The notes under the pieces: model-generated
The model's database searches: none
Told to the model about the DNA's origin: nothing
What the model saw: only the letters and a program-made list of their open reading frames with translations
Source of the DNA: Chitinophaga fulva
GTDB taxonomy: Bacteria > Bacteroidota > Bacteroidia > Chitinophagales > Chitinophagaceae
Length of the DNA stretch: 64,000 bases
Direction: 5' to 3'
NCBI RefSeq assembly: GCF_012927205.1
Contig: NZ_JABBGC010000001.1
Span: 2,914,810 to 2,978,809 of the forward strand
Shown here: positions 1-8,509 of the stretch, one piece after another
How positions within the stretch are numbered: position 1 is the first letter of the stretch
Layout: every line of letters starts with the position of its first letter
Translations under genes and position numbers: made by a program

Positions 1-99
1 GATACAAAACTAGGCCAGACCATGGCGCCAGAACAGGCTTTTTCAGTTGAATGCATCACCTCTTCGGTGAAAACAGGATTTTTATCGGTGAAAGGAAAT
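1..99. other. Window edge, no gene seen
   Basis: This stretch lies downstream of the first minus-strand gene. I see no open frame with a credible start or family signature here and no clear terminator. Any gene to the left lies outside the window. Confidence 0.4.
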
Positions 100-921
100 C
101 TATTGTTTTTTTGCCGTCACCTGGCGCACGACTTCCGGCAAGTTAGGTGTAAAGCCCGGCAATTTTATCTTGTAGCGGAACATGCCATTGTAGCTGTCGG
201 CTTCTTTCAGCAGCTCATGACCGGATTTGCTGATCCAGAAGGATTGTTCATAAGGCCAGCCTTGTGGCGTGGTACCGCCGGTATGTAGTATCCAGCAGTC
301 CACCTGCCTGTTGTCCAGGGTGGTCAGCATTTCACTGCCGGTAACGGTATACTTTACGTAGGCCGGTGGATCCAGGCCTGCGTCATAAAACAGGATGTAG
401 AATGTTTTGCCGGCGGCCAGCGGCAGCATCTCAAACGTTTCGATATCGAGGTGCCAGTTGTAGTTAGGGCTGTTAAAATCAAGCGTATAGCCGGCAGCTT
501 TATTGTCTGCCACAGAATCGGCGCCTTTGATACCAGTGGCCGACCAGTTATAGGCCTTTGTCCCGGTGGCTGCGGTTGCTGAGTGGTACAGTGGTGAGAA
601 GTCCTTTTCACTGTTGATGGAATAGAAGCTTCTGTAATAGTTACTGTCTGTGTTGTACCAACTTTGTTTAACTTCAATTACTGGTTGATGATGGTACTGG
701 CTTTTGCTGACCTCGCGCATCCACAGGGAGAAGGACAGCATTTTAGGTTTGTCGGGAAACTGAAAGTATACAAGATACTGCCGTAGCCCGGGTTGCAGCC
801 AGCGGGTATTCAGGGCATGATGGCGGGGGCTGATCGTGTCTGCCTGTGCAGACGCCTGTTGCAGGGCAAACAACAGGATAACGAAGGCCCATAAAGAACG
901 GCGGGAGGAGAACATTGTCAT
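100..921 (-). CDS. Secreted hypothetical protein, possibly DUF3108-like
   Basis: About 273 residues from the ATG at 921; an ATG at 915 is equally possible, and a longer frame to 951 would need a TTG. The N-terminus has two arginines followed by a hydrophobic run ending in QQASAQA, a classical signal peptide, so the product is exported. The rest is a beta-rich domain without catalytic motifs. The ending, where a value is converted by a form ending in 'GHELLKEADSYNGMFRYKI', resembles DUF3108-type periplasmic proteins of Bacteroidota, but this is a weak impression. It stands alone on its strand; the upstream neighbour is a divergent sensor kinase at 1161. Function unknown. Confidence 0.6.
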   Translation of the reverse strand: MTMFSSRRSLWAFVILLFALQQASAQADTISPRHHALNTRWLQPGLRQYLVYFQFPDKPKMLSFSLWMREVSKSQYHHQPVIEVKQSWYNTDSNYYRSFYSINSEKDFSPLYHSATAATGTKAYNWSATGIKGADSVADNKAAGYTLDFNSPNYNWHLDIETFEMLPLAAGKTFYILFYDAGLDPPAYVKYTVTGSEMLTTLDNRQVDCWILHTGGTTPQGWPYEQSFWISKSGHELLKEADSYNGMFRYKIKLPGFTPNLPEVVRQVTAKKQ

Positions 922-1120
922 AACAGTATCTACATTTTGTTGATATAACAAATGTTGATCATCCGCGTAAGCGGATCAACTTAATTCAATCATCACCGGA
1001 ATAAATTCAACAAGCGGCCTTCATCTCCCATATGATCCGGTTGATTAAAAAAGAAGGGGGGATGGTTGAGCAAAACAGGGCAACCATTGAAAAAAACGGT
1101 CAATAGCAGATGTGATCTGG

Positions 1121-1128
1121 TACCTTTG
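1121..1128 (+). promoter_or_regulatory. Possible -7 promoter element for the LytS/LytTR pair
   Basis: TACCTTTG matches the Bacteroidota -7 consensus TAnnTTTG, 33 bases before the kinase ATG. No convincing TTTG is found at the -33 distance, so the assignment rests on one element. Confidence 0.3.
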
Positions 1129-1160
1129 AAGAACAGTCTAAACCTTTGTATTTTTCAGCC

Positions 1161-2183
1161 ATGGGAATTTTTAAAGCGATGCCAGTCACTATGCGGCTGC
1201 AATGGGGGTTATGGATATTACTCCTGCTGCTGCTGTTTTTTACGCTGTTGCCGGAAGACGGCTTTGTACAGTCAGGCGCCTATGCCATACTGAATACAGG
1301 GTTTTATGCGCTGGTAGTATATGGCAATATCAGTTTTTTATATCCCCGCCTGTTCCTGAAAAACAGGAAGGTCCTGTATATCCTCGCGGCGGTGGCGGGC
1401 CTGCTGGTTGCCAGCCTGCTCCGGACTTACAGCATGATGTGGATATACAATACCTTTTTTAACATGAAACCACATCCGGAGCTGGTGACTACCATGATCT
1501 TTGTACGTAATGTATCTGGTTTGCTGACTATCTTTCTGCTTAGTTTCATTCTACGGATTTTTATTGCCTATTTTGTGTTGAAACGCAAGGCAGAAGAAAT
1601 GCAGCAACAACATGCGCAAACAGAGCTGGAGCTGCTGAAATCGCAGGTACAGCCGCATTTCCTGTTTAACACGCTGAACAATATTTATTATGAAGCCTTC
1701 CGGGAGGCGCCGCATACCGCACTGCTGATAGAAAGGCTCTCAGAGATCATGCGTTATTTTGTGGATGAAAGCCCGAAGGACAAAGTCAATTTATCTACTG
1801 AAATAAATTTCCTTGAAAACTATATAGCACTCGAAAAAATACGCATCCGGCATGAAATTGGCTTAACATTCACCAGGGATATCGATGATGACTATCGTAT
1901 ACCTCCCATGCTACTGATGACGTTCGTGGAGAACATTTTCAAGCATGGCATTGATAAGACCAGTACACATAACCAGATAGCTATCACCTTATTATGCCGA
2001 AACAATCACCTCATTTTTAATACCCGTAATGAATTGCCCCTGCATCCTGTTGCCTCCGGCCAGCGAGGATCGGGGATAGATAACCTGCGTAAGCGCCTGT
2101 TGTTGTTGTATGGAGATAACTTTGAATTAAAGACCGAAAGATCAGATAACCATTTTAACGCCTCTTTAACCGTTCCCTTATGA
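1161..2183 (+). CDS. LytS-type sensor histidine kinase
   Basis: About 340 residues from the ATG at 1161; a TTG at 1146 would add five. The first ~140 residues carry four hydrophobic segments typical of membrane-embedded 7TMR/5TM-like sensors of this family. A short coiled stretch (KRKAEEMQQQH) leads to the His_kinase domain with the phosphoacceptor motif QPHFLFNTLNN, and an HATPase domain follows with 'FVENIFKHG' (N box) and 'GSGIDNLRKRL' (G box). It should autophosphorylate and pass phosphate to the LytTR regulator encoded next, whose ATG overlaps its stop by four bases, indicating translational coupling. A TAnnTTTG-like hexamer at 1121-1128 may be the promoter. The signal sensed cannot be read from sequence. 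Confidence 0.88.
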   Translation: MGIFKAMPVTMRLQWGLWILLLLLLFFTLLPEDGFVQSGAYAILNTGFYALVVYGNISFLYPRLFLKNRKVLYILAAVAGLLVASLLRTYSMMWIYNTFFNMKPHPELVTTMIFVRNVSGLLTIFLLSFILRIFIAYFVLKRKAEEMQQQHAQTELELLKSQVQPHFLFNTLNNIYYEAFREAPHTALLIERLSEIMRYFVDESPKDKVNLSTEINFLENYIALEKIRIRHEIGLTFTRDIDDDYRIPPMLLMTFVENIFKHGIDKTSTHNQIAITLLCRNNHLIFNTRNELPLHPVASGQRGSGIDNLRKRLLLLYGDNFELKTERSDNHFNASLTVPL

Positions 2184-2890
2184 GTTTGAATTGCCTGATC
2201 GTGGATGATGAGCCCAATGCAGTGAAACTGCTGGAACTGCATATTCAGCAGACGACCAACTGGCATATAGTGGGCGTATGTTATAATGCGCTGGAAGCGC
2301 TGGAGTGCCTGAAGCACCACAAGGCTGATGTGGTGTTCCTCGATATCAATATGCCTCGTCTCAATGGGATGGAGCTGGCGGGCCTGTTGCCCAGCCATGT
2401 CAAAATAGTGTTTACTACTGCCTATTCTGAATTTGCAGCGGCCAGTTATAATTATCAGACGTTGGACTACCTGTTGAAGCCCATCACGCTGACGCGTTTC
2501 CTGGCTGCCCGCCAGAAAGTGGAAGCTGCCTTCCGCCTGTCAGCACCGGCAGACAAAGCGGAAGAGCAGGACCAACAGGATTACTTCTTTGTGAAGTCGG
2601 GTAAAACGCTGCAGCGCATCCGGTTGCAGGACCTTCTCTACTTTGAAGGAGAAAAAGAATATGTGCGGGTAGTTACCAGCAAAGAAGAAGTGCTGGTGTA
2701 TAAGCGTCTTAAAGAGATTGCGGAGCAGCTCGGGCCGCCCTTTATCCGCGTGCATAATTCCTATATCGTTAATACCAGCCAGATAGAGCGGATACTGGAC
2801 AATCATATACACATAGCAGACAAACGTATACCGCTAAGCGAAAAGTTCCGTCCTGATTTTATGGCGTTGATACAGCAACGTTTCCTATAA
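2180..2890 (+). CDS. LytTR family response regulator
   Basis: 236 residues. A CheY-like receiver (residues 1-120) shows the acidic pocket 'IVDDEPNA', the phosphoacceptor Asp in 'VVFLDINMP', a Thr in 'FTTAYSE' and Lys in 'YLLKPI'. A linker leads to a LytTR DNA-binding domain (about 140-236) with the typical 'FFVKSGKTLQRI' start and 'FIRVHNSYIVN' core. Start overlaps the kinase stop (ATGA), so both proteins are made from one message. Known members bind imperfect direct repeats upstream of target promoters; targets here are unknown. It ends six bases inside the convergent MarR-GNAT gene. Confidence 0.92.
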   Translation: MSLNCLIVDDEPNAVKLLELHIQQTTNWHIVGVCYNALEALECLKHHKADVVFLDINMPRLNGMELAGLLPSHVKIVFTTAYSEFAAASYNYQTLDYLLKPITLTRFLAARQKVEAAFRLSAPADKAEEQDQQDYFFVKSGKTLQRIRLQDLLYFEGEKEYVRVVTSKEEVLVYKRLKEIAEQLGPPFIRVHNSYIVNTSQIERILDNHIHIADKRIPLSEKFRPDFMALIQQRFL

Positions 2891-3835
2891 CACCAGCTCC
2901 ATCTGGATATTGGCGCGTTCATACGGCGACATCCTGGCGGCCACTTTCTGAAAGCCCATCTTGTGATACAGGTTGATGGCTGGTTTCAGTATGGTATTGC
3001 TTTCGAGGTACAGTTTGGATGCGCCCAGTTCGCGCGCTTTTTCTATGCATGCTTTGCCCAGCAGCCAGCCAATGCTTTTACCCTGTGCGCGGGGAGACAC
3101 CGCCATTTTGGCCAGTTCGAAGTCGTAGTCCGGGTCCTTCATGGGAATCAGCGCGCATACACCCACTGGTTCGCCATTGTAGAGCGCTACAAAAATATGA
3201 CCGCCCTTTTTGAGGATATGTCCTTCCGGGTCATCGAGGGCTTTGTAATCAGACGCCTCCATTTTAAAATACGTGGAAATCCATTCCTCATTGAGGTCGT
3301 GAAACGCTTGCTGGTATTCAGGTTGATAGGGTACTATCTTCACCTGGCTGCTCTCGCGTAATTTCTGCTGCTCCTGTACACGGCGCAACAGTGATTTCTG
3401 TTCGAGCAGGAATTCCCATTCCTCCATGGCTTTCCACAGATCATGTTTGGTCTGGGCTGACAGCTCCTCGATGGCATTGTTCACATCAATATACTGCGCC
3501 GCAATTTTTTCATTGACCTCCATGCCTTTGGCAGAGAGGCCTACCACCGTTTTGCGCCCGTCTGTTTTGTCTTTTTTTTCTTTGATGAATCCCTTTTGTA
3601 CCATCTCCCGGACGATCTTGCTTACAGACACATGTGAGTGCCCTATCTCCCGGGCTATCTCCGTGATGGTCTTATTCTCCCCACGGGACAGTGCGTAAAA
3701 CACAGGGAACCATTTAGGCTGCATGTCGATGCCGTACATGCCATAAACCTGGGCTGCATCCTCTGTTATCTTATCGGTCAGCAGCCGTAACCTGCTGCCT
3801 ATGGCCATTTTACCGATGGTGTCGAAAAAGCCCAT
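2885..3835 (-). CDS. MarR-type regulator fused to GNAT acetyltransferase
   Basis: 316 residues with two domains. Residues ~1-145 form a MarR winged helix: 'TITEAREIGHS' then the recognition helix 'VSVSKIVREMVQKGFI' and a wing with KKDKTDGRK. Residues ~165-316 form a GNAT acetyltransferase with the acetyl-CoA loop 'VSPRAQGKSIGWLLG' and the C-terminal 'LYHKMGFQKV'. Fusions of this order are a known group in Bacteroidota and other bacteria. The combination suggests a regulator whose partner domain acetylates a small molecule or protein; substrate unknown. A near-perfect palindrome at 3878-3898 lies in its own promoter region, so autorepression is likely. Confidence 0.9.
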   Translation of the reverse strand: MGFFDTIGKMAIGSRLRLLTDKITEDAAQVYGMYGIDMQPKWFPVFYALSRGENKTITEIAREIGHSHVSVSKIVREMVQKGFIKEKKDKTDGRKTVVGLSAKGMEVNEKIAAQYIDVNNAIEELSAQTKHDLWKAMEEWEFLLEQKSLLRRVQEQQKLRESSQVKIVPYQPEYQQAFHDLNEEWISTYFKMEASDYKALDDPEGHILKKGGHIFVALYNGEPVGVCALIPMKDPDYDFELAKMAVSPRAQGKSIGWLLGKACIEKARELGASKLYLESNTILKPAINLYHKMGFQKVAARMSPYERANIQMELVL

Positions 3836-3877
3836 AGCTATTTTTTTATTTGGGTATTTAAGTATTTGTTTATTTAG

Positions 3878-3898
3878 TTTCGTAACTGGTTACGTAAA
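3878..3898. promoter_or_regulatory. Palindromic operator, probable MarR site
   Basis: TTTCGTAAC-TG-GTTACGTAAA is an inverted repeat with 9-base arms and one imperfect step, centred about 50 bases upstream of the MarR-GNAT start. MarR dimers bind palindromes of this size and usually regulate their own gene. The next gene on this side, the serine hydrolase, ends at 3943 on the same strand, so the site can only serve the MarR-GNAT gene. Confidence 0.55.
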
Positions 3899-3942
3899 TG
3901 TATAAGAGAATTTTGGATTGACCAAAAAAATGTGTTGGGTGC

Positions 3943-5532
3943 TTACTGAAGTAATGCTGGCAACAGATATTGTTGCAGCATGGTATTCACCTGTGGATGA
4001 GCATAAGGAAGGTTATAGGCTTCTGCCGTGATCACAATGACCAGCGGCGTATGACGGAACACCAGGATGTAATTGCCGCCATTACCGGAGCAGTAGTAGG
4101 CTTCGTAATCTTTGCTGTTGACACGGAATGTTTTGTTCCAGAACAGATAACCGTAATATTCATGCTCCCGGCCGGGAATAGTCCTGTGGTGGGTAAAGGT
4201 TTCCTGCACCCAGCGGGCGGGCAGTAACTGTTTGCCCTGCCAGCGGCCCTGCTGCTGGTATAGCAAGCCGAATTTGGCAAAGTCCAGTGTGTTCATGCGG
4301 ATACCACCGGCGGTACTGGCCACGCCCTGCGGCGTATGCTGCCACTGATAATGGCTGATACCCAAAGGACGGAAAAGCTGTTGGTCTGCATACTGTTCCA
4401 GTCCGCCGGGTACGCGCTGATGCAGTACATCGCCCAGCACTACCACGCCTGCGGTGAAATAATGCCACTCCCCGGGTTGACGGCTACGGTTGAAAGGCAG
4501 GTCCAGCGCAAACTTCACCCAGTTGTCGGTCGGATACATGTTTTCTTCATTGCCGGGAGACTGCTCATCGCTATCATCGCCATCGAGGCTGCTGCTCATG
4601 GTCAGCAGTGCTTTCAGGGATGTCTGTGCTTTATCTGCCGAATAGTTGCTGAATTGTCGAAGGTCATAGAAATCCGACAACGGCTGATCCTCGCTTTTCA
4701 GGTAACCGTCGCGTAGCGCTATACCGGTAACGGCGCCGGTGAAAGACTTCCCGACAGAACGTACATCATGTGTGGAGTCCCGGCCGGAGCCGTTGAAATA
4801 CTCTTCAATGATCAGTTGACCGTTGCGGATTACCGCGATGCTGGTGATCTTCTGAAACACGCCCTCTTCAATATTCCCTTTCAACATCTTGATGGTATTA
4901 CGGTCAAAGCCGCCACGGGAAACAGGCAGACCGGGATAAGGTGCCGGGGTGTTTAATACCACCTTTGCCGTATCGATGACAGGCTTCCTTTTGACGATCA
5001 GCGGTAATTCGCCACTGGCTATCAGTCCGCCGGTTTTCACTCCCTTCGCCGGATCATTGAAATAAGGCCTTATCTCCATGCTTAACAGGTGCGGCCCTTC
5101 CGTGAGAGCACTGTCACCGCCGTTGTTCAGAAACCGCATCCAGTAGTATTCGCTCCACATGGGGGATGCCGCTTTATGGTTGATCAGCGGTTTGCTGAGA
5201 AGGGTATCATTAATTTTCGATTGGGCAGAAGGTGCACCGGGGTGCAGATTGCTTTGATAACACAAATGTTTATCTACGTATAGGCTGAACTGATAGTTGC
5301 CTTGTTGTAGCAGCGTTTCCTGGCTGACTTCAGGCGCCAGCGTGTGGAGATAACGTACCAGCGGGCTGTCCAGGTGTACGGTGAAAAACAGATCGCTTTT
5401 AGGCGTGAGCGTGTAAGGCGTGGGGATGGCTGCTCCGGGAGCAGGCTGACTGGTAAAGATGATCTTTCCGGGAGTTTGGGAAAGAGCGGGGAGGCATGTG
5501 ATCAGGTAGAGGGTGAATAGGAAATATCGCAT
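3943..5532 (-). CDS. Secreted serine hydrolase, class C beta-lactamase fold
   Basis: 529 residues with a signal peptide (hydrophobic run ending in PALSQ). Residues ~30-190 are an N-terminal domain without motifs I know. The beta-lactamase/transpeptidase-like domain spans ~200-525: the nucleophile motif SVGK at 259-262 (SxxK), a second element around 'WHYFTAGVVVLG' at the position of YxN, and a C-terminal 'YYCSGNGGNYI' at the position of the KTG/HxG strand. The family includes esterases, D-aminopeptidases and true beta-lactamases; the substrate cannot be called. The YxN tyrosine context is altered, so activity is likely but not certain. It is 105 bases downstream of the drug exporter on the same strand and may be cotranscribed. 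Confidence 0.82.
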   Translation of the reverse strand: MRYFLFTLYLITCLPALSQTPGKIIFTSQPAPGAAIPTPYTLTPKSDLFFTVHLDSPLVRYLHTLAPEVSQETLLQQGNYQFSLYVDKHLCYQSNLHPGAPSAQSKINDTLLSKPLINHKAASPMWSEYYWMRFLNNGGDSALTEGPHLLSMEIRPYFNDPAKGVKTGGLIASGELPLIVKRKPVIDTAKVVLNTPAPYPGLPVSRGGFDRNTIKMLKGNIEEGVFQKITSIAVIRNGQLIIEEYFNGSGRDSTHDVRSVGKSFTGAVTGIALRDGYLKSEDQPLSDFYDLRQFSNYSADKAQTSLKALLTMSSSLDGDDSDEQSPGNEENMYPTDNWVKFALDLPFNRSRQPGEWHYFTAGVVVLGDVLHQRVPGGLEQYADQQLFRPLGISHYQWQHTPQGVASTAGGIRMNTLDFAKFGLLYQQQGRWQGKQLLPARWVQETFTHHRTIPGREHEYYGYLFWNKTFRVNSKDYEAYYCSGNGGNYILVFRHTPLVIVITAEAYNLPYAHPQVNTMLQQYLLPALLQ

Positions 5533-5637
5533 AGATGCAATTTTAAGTTGAGCTTATCTGTATACGATGAGACAGCTAAAATAAGAGATGTCCAGGGTAT
5601 TGGAAAGTAATTGTAGCGATTAATCTATGTTGATAAG

Positions 5638-7200
5638 TTAGCGGTTGCCTGTATTTTGATGTTTATCCTTTGTTACTGTGGGTCGGACAAATATAAAAGC
5701 CATGATACTTCCCAGCCATCCTAACAATCCACACATCGCCATGATTTTGCCATAGGTCTGGATAAAATGCTGATGGTAAATATGGATGATCTGGGTCTGT
5801 AAATTGAGCGGCAGTCCTTCTGGAACAGCCGCATTGCCGAGGTTGGCCGTTTGCGCCATGATGGCTGCTTTCTGCGCAGCCGTCAGTGGCATATCTTGCA
5901 GCGAAGGCTGAATAGACCCTGAGAAAAACAGTACCGCCAATGCGCCGAAAACCGCCACGGCAAATACACCGGCAATCCTGGTAATGGCGTTGTTGACACC
6001 GGAAGCGGTACCGGCAAGCTGGCTGCCTACACAGCCCATCACGGTGGCGGTAAGGGGCGCTACGGTGATGGTCATGCCTATCCCCAACACAAAAATGCCG
6101 GGAAAGAAGGTTGTCCAATAAGTGGAAGGCCCGTTTGTTTGCTGCACGAGGGATAACAACACCATGCCGGTGCCTGCGAGAAAGGGGCCGATGATCAGGA
6201 ACCACCGCGGTCCGTACTTGTCGGCCAGCGTGCCAGCCAGCCGCGCCAGGAACACCATCAGCAGTGTGAAAGGTAGAAAGGACAAGCCAGATTCCAGCTG
6301 GCTGTAGCCCTGTACCTGCACCATGTTCAACGAGAGAAACACCATACTGCCGCTAAGGCCTGCATACAGGAAAAAGGTGAGCAGGTTGGTGCCGGTGAAA
6401 GTCCGGTTGTTAAAGAGGTATAGCGGCAACATCGGGTGTTTGCTGCGCTGCTCTGTGATAACAAACGCGATGAGCAGCGTACCTCCCACGATGATGCTGC
6501 CATAAGCCGTCAGGCTGCTGAATCCGGATACCGGCACCCGCAGAAAGCCAAAAGTCAGCAGTGCCAGTCCGCATACGATGAGCACCGCGCCGGGATAGTC
6601 CTGTGCGGGCACATCTGCGGGCACTTCCTGTTCCGGCACTTTCCACCACAGGCACAACAGGGTAATAACGCCAATGGGTATATTGATGAAGAAGATATAC
6701 CGCCACAGGCCGGCATCGGCCAGTGCGCCGCCGAGGACCGGTCCACCGATGGTCACCAGCGTGGTGACGGACGACCAAGTGCCGATGGCTTTGCCTCTTT
6801 CTGCTTCATCGATGGCGGAAGAGATCAGTGACAGGCTGCCGGGGATCATCAGGGCGCCACCGATGCCCTGTATCATCCGGTAGATGATCAGCATGGTGAC
6901 AGTGCCTGACAGTCCGCACGCTGCGGAGCCGGCTATGAAAATGAGAATACCGATCATGAAAATACGGCGGCGTCCCAGCCGGTCGCCCAATGTGCCGCCC
7001 AGCAGGATAAGGGCGGCCAGCATCAGCATATAGGCATTCAATACCCAGAAAAGATCGGTGCCCGATGCATGCAGGCTACGCTGGAGGGAGGGCAGGGCCA
7101 CGTTCAGCGCCGTGCCATCTATGAAAGCCATGGCGGAAGCCAGGATGGAGGAGGTGACCACCCATCGGCCGGCAGTGCTGCGGAGTGATACGGTCGACAT
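5638..7200 (-). CDS. DHA2-family MFS multidrug exporter
   Basis: About 520 residues from the ATG at 7200 ('MSTVSLRSTAGRW'); ATGs at 7224 and 7260 are possible longer starts. Hydrophobicity suggests 14 transmembrane helices. The EmrB/QacA signatures are present: 'FIDGTALNVALPSL' in helix 1, 'GGTLGDRLGRRRIF' (motif A) between helices 2 and 3, 'RMIQGIGGALMIPGSLSLI' (motif B/C region) and 'GGPVLGGALADAGLWRYIFFINIP' region of helices 5-6. Such proteins expel drugs by proton antiport across the inner membrane. No membrane fusion protein or TolC gene is adjacent. Substrate unknown. Confidence 0.9.
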   Translation of the reverse strand: MSTVSLRSTAGRWVVTSSILASAMAFIDGTALNVALPSLQRSLHASGTDLFWVLNAYMLMLAALILLGGTLGDRLGRRRIFMIGILIFIAGSAACGLSGTVTMLIIYRMIQGIGGALMIPGSLSLISSAIDEAERGKAIGTWSSVTTLVTIGGPVLGGALADAGLWRYIFFINIPIGVITLLCLWWKVPEQEVPADVPAQDYPGAVLIVCGLALLTFGFLRVPVSGFSSLTAYGSIIVGGTLLIAFVITEQRSKHPMLPLYLFNNRTFTGTNLLTFFLYAGLSGSMVFLSLNMVQVQGYSQLESGLSFLPFTLLMVFLARLAGTLADKYGPRWFLIIGPFLAGTGMVLLSLVQQTNGPSTYWTTFFPGIFVLGIGMTITVAPLTATVMGCVGSQLAGTASGVNNAITRIAGVFAVAVFGALAVLFFSGSIQPSLQDMPLTAAQKAAIMAQTANLGNAAVPEGLPLNLQTQIIHIYHQHFIQTYGKIMAMCGLLGWLGSIMAFIFVRPTVTKDKHQNTGNR

Positions 7201-7339
7201 AATACAGCCCGTTTTGCTTTGCATAACGCTGATGCGCTGTAAAATGTTCCGTAAAAACACCTTAACGGATTTTTAACAACCTGCACGGTAGGGGGAAAAG
7301 ACTCCGGGATGCGTCACTTTAGTGAACACAACGAATTTT

Positions 7340-7801
7340 ATGAGGTACTGTATCCGCTATCATCACTTCGCGGCAGGTATTGTAGCCTGTCTGCTTATCA
7401 TGGCCACGCCTGCGATGGCGCAACAGCAACTGCTGCCCGACCAGAACCCCCGTTATCAGGAAAGTATGGCGCTGTACCTGATCAATGAAGATTCATTGAC
7501 AGCCCGTGAAGGAGAGACCGTGCAGAAAACCTATAAGGCGTATCAATTTATGGAAGCCAAAAGAGAGTGGCGTGAACAAAAGCGTCAGGCCCGCCTTGAA
7601 CGCCGCGCCCGGGGCTGGGATACATGGGGATACCCTGGCTACTCCTACGGATACGGCTATCCGGGATATAGTTTCGGATATGGCTATCCTGCCTATGGCT
7701 TCGACCATTACAGGCATCATTACGGCCGTTCCTCTTTCGATTGGCACGACCTGGCTACGGCCACCACGCTGGCCATGGGTGCTTACTGGCTCTTCCGATA
7801 G
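7340..7801 (+). CDS. Secreted Tyr/Gly-rich hypothetical protein
   Basis: 153 residues from the ATG at 7340; the frame extends to a GTG at 7322. A signal peptide ends at PAMAQ. A basic, helical middle (KREWREQKRQARLERRARG) is followed by a Tyr/Gly/Pro repeat region with units like 'YPGYSYGYG' and 'YPGYSFGYG', then a His/Tyr-rich tail. No enzyme motif. Such low-complexity exported proteins in Bacteroidota are often envelope-associated. It precedes the lpoB-like gene by 30 bases and may be cotranscribed. A second protein of similar composition is encoded at 57991-59025. Confidence 0.7.
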   Translation: MRYCIRYHHFAAGIVACLLIMATPAMAQQQLLPDQNPRYQESMALYLINEDSLTAREGETVQKTYKAYQFMEAKREWREQKRQARLERRARGWDTWGYPGYSYGYGYPGYSFGYGYPAYGFDHYRHHYGRSSFDWHDLATATTLAMGAYWLFR

Positions 7802-7831
7802 TAAAATCATCGTTTAAAAAATTTCAACCTG

Positions 7832-8428
7832 ATGTTTAAAATGAATGCTCCCGCATTGATCGGGATACTTATGTCCGCTGCTGTAATACAAGGATGCGCT
7901 CCCCGCAAGGTTACCAGGGTAGACGAAAAACAGCAGATCGATATCAGCGGCCGCTGGAATAATACCGACTCCCGGCTCACCGCAGAGGAAATGATCGCCA
8001 GCGCCCTCGGTGAAAACTGGTTGTCTGAATTCTCCCAACAGCATGGTGGTAAAAAACCGGTCGTAATTGTAGGCATGGTCACCAATAAAAGCCATGAACA
8101 CATCGACGCGGAAACTTTCGTCAAAGACATGGAACGCACTTTTGTTACCACCCAGAAAGTAAGACTGGTACAGGGCGGCGCCAAAAGAGAGGAACTGCGC
8201 GGCGAAAGAGCAGACCAGCAGAAAAATGCTTCTGTGTCTACCATGAAAAAATGGGGACTGGAAGTAGGAGCAGATTACATACTTCAGGGTAGCATCAACT
8301 CTATCGTTGATTCACATAAAAGACAAATGGTGGTGTACTATCAGGTAGACCTGGAACTGACCGACCTGCAAAGCAACGAAGTAAAATGGATTGGCAATAA
8401 GAAGATCGCCAAATATGTGAAGAATTAA
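7832..8428 (+). CDS. lpoB: LpoB-like penicillin-binding protein activator lipoprotein
   Basis: 198 residues. The signal peptide ends in a lipobox (AVIQGC, Cys about 22), so the product should be lipidated. The body matches the LpoB/COG3417 family: 'PVVIVGMVTNKSHEHIDAETFVKDMERTFV', 'GLEVGADYILQGSINSIVD' and 'YYQVDLELTDLQSNEVKWIG' regions. In E. coli, LpoB reaches from the outer membrane to activate PBP1B; whether that holds in Bacteroidota is not established. Its pairing with the COG3014-type gene downstream recurs in other bacteria as I remember it, which supports the call. Symbol given by family only. Confidence 0.8.
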   Translation: MFKMNAPALIGILMSAAVIQGCAPRKVTRVDEKQQIDISGRWNNTDSRLTAEEMIASALGENWLSEFSQQHGGKKPVVIVGMVTNKSHEHIDAETFVKDMERTFVTTQKVRLVQGGAKREELRGERADQQKNASVSTMKKWGLEVGADYILQGSINSIVDSHKRQMVVYYQVDLELTDLQSNEVKWIGNKKIAKYVKN

Positions 8429-8457
8429 CCTACATACTCGTTACCACTGTGGTGACC

Positions 8458-8487
8458 GTGCGCCGGTTGTCTGTGTTGCCGGCGCAC
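8458..8487 (+). terminator. Hairpin terminator after lpoB-like gene
   Basis: GTGCGCCGG and CCGGCGCAC form a 9-bp GC-rich stem around an ~12-base loop, followed by ATTTTTA. It sits between the lpoB-like gene and the next lipoprotein gene, so it may attenuate rather than end transcription. Confidence 0.55.
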
Positions 8488-8509
8488 ATTTTTATCTCAA
8501 AAGCGTATC

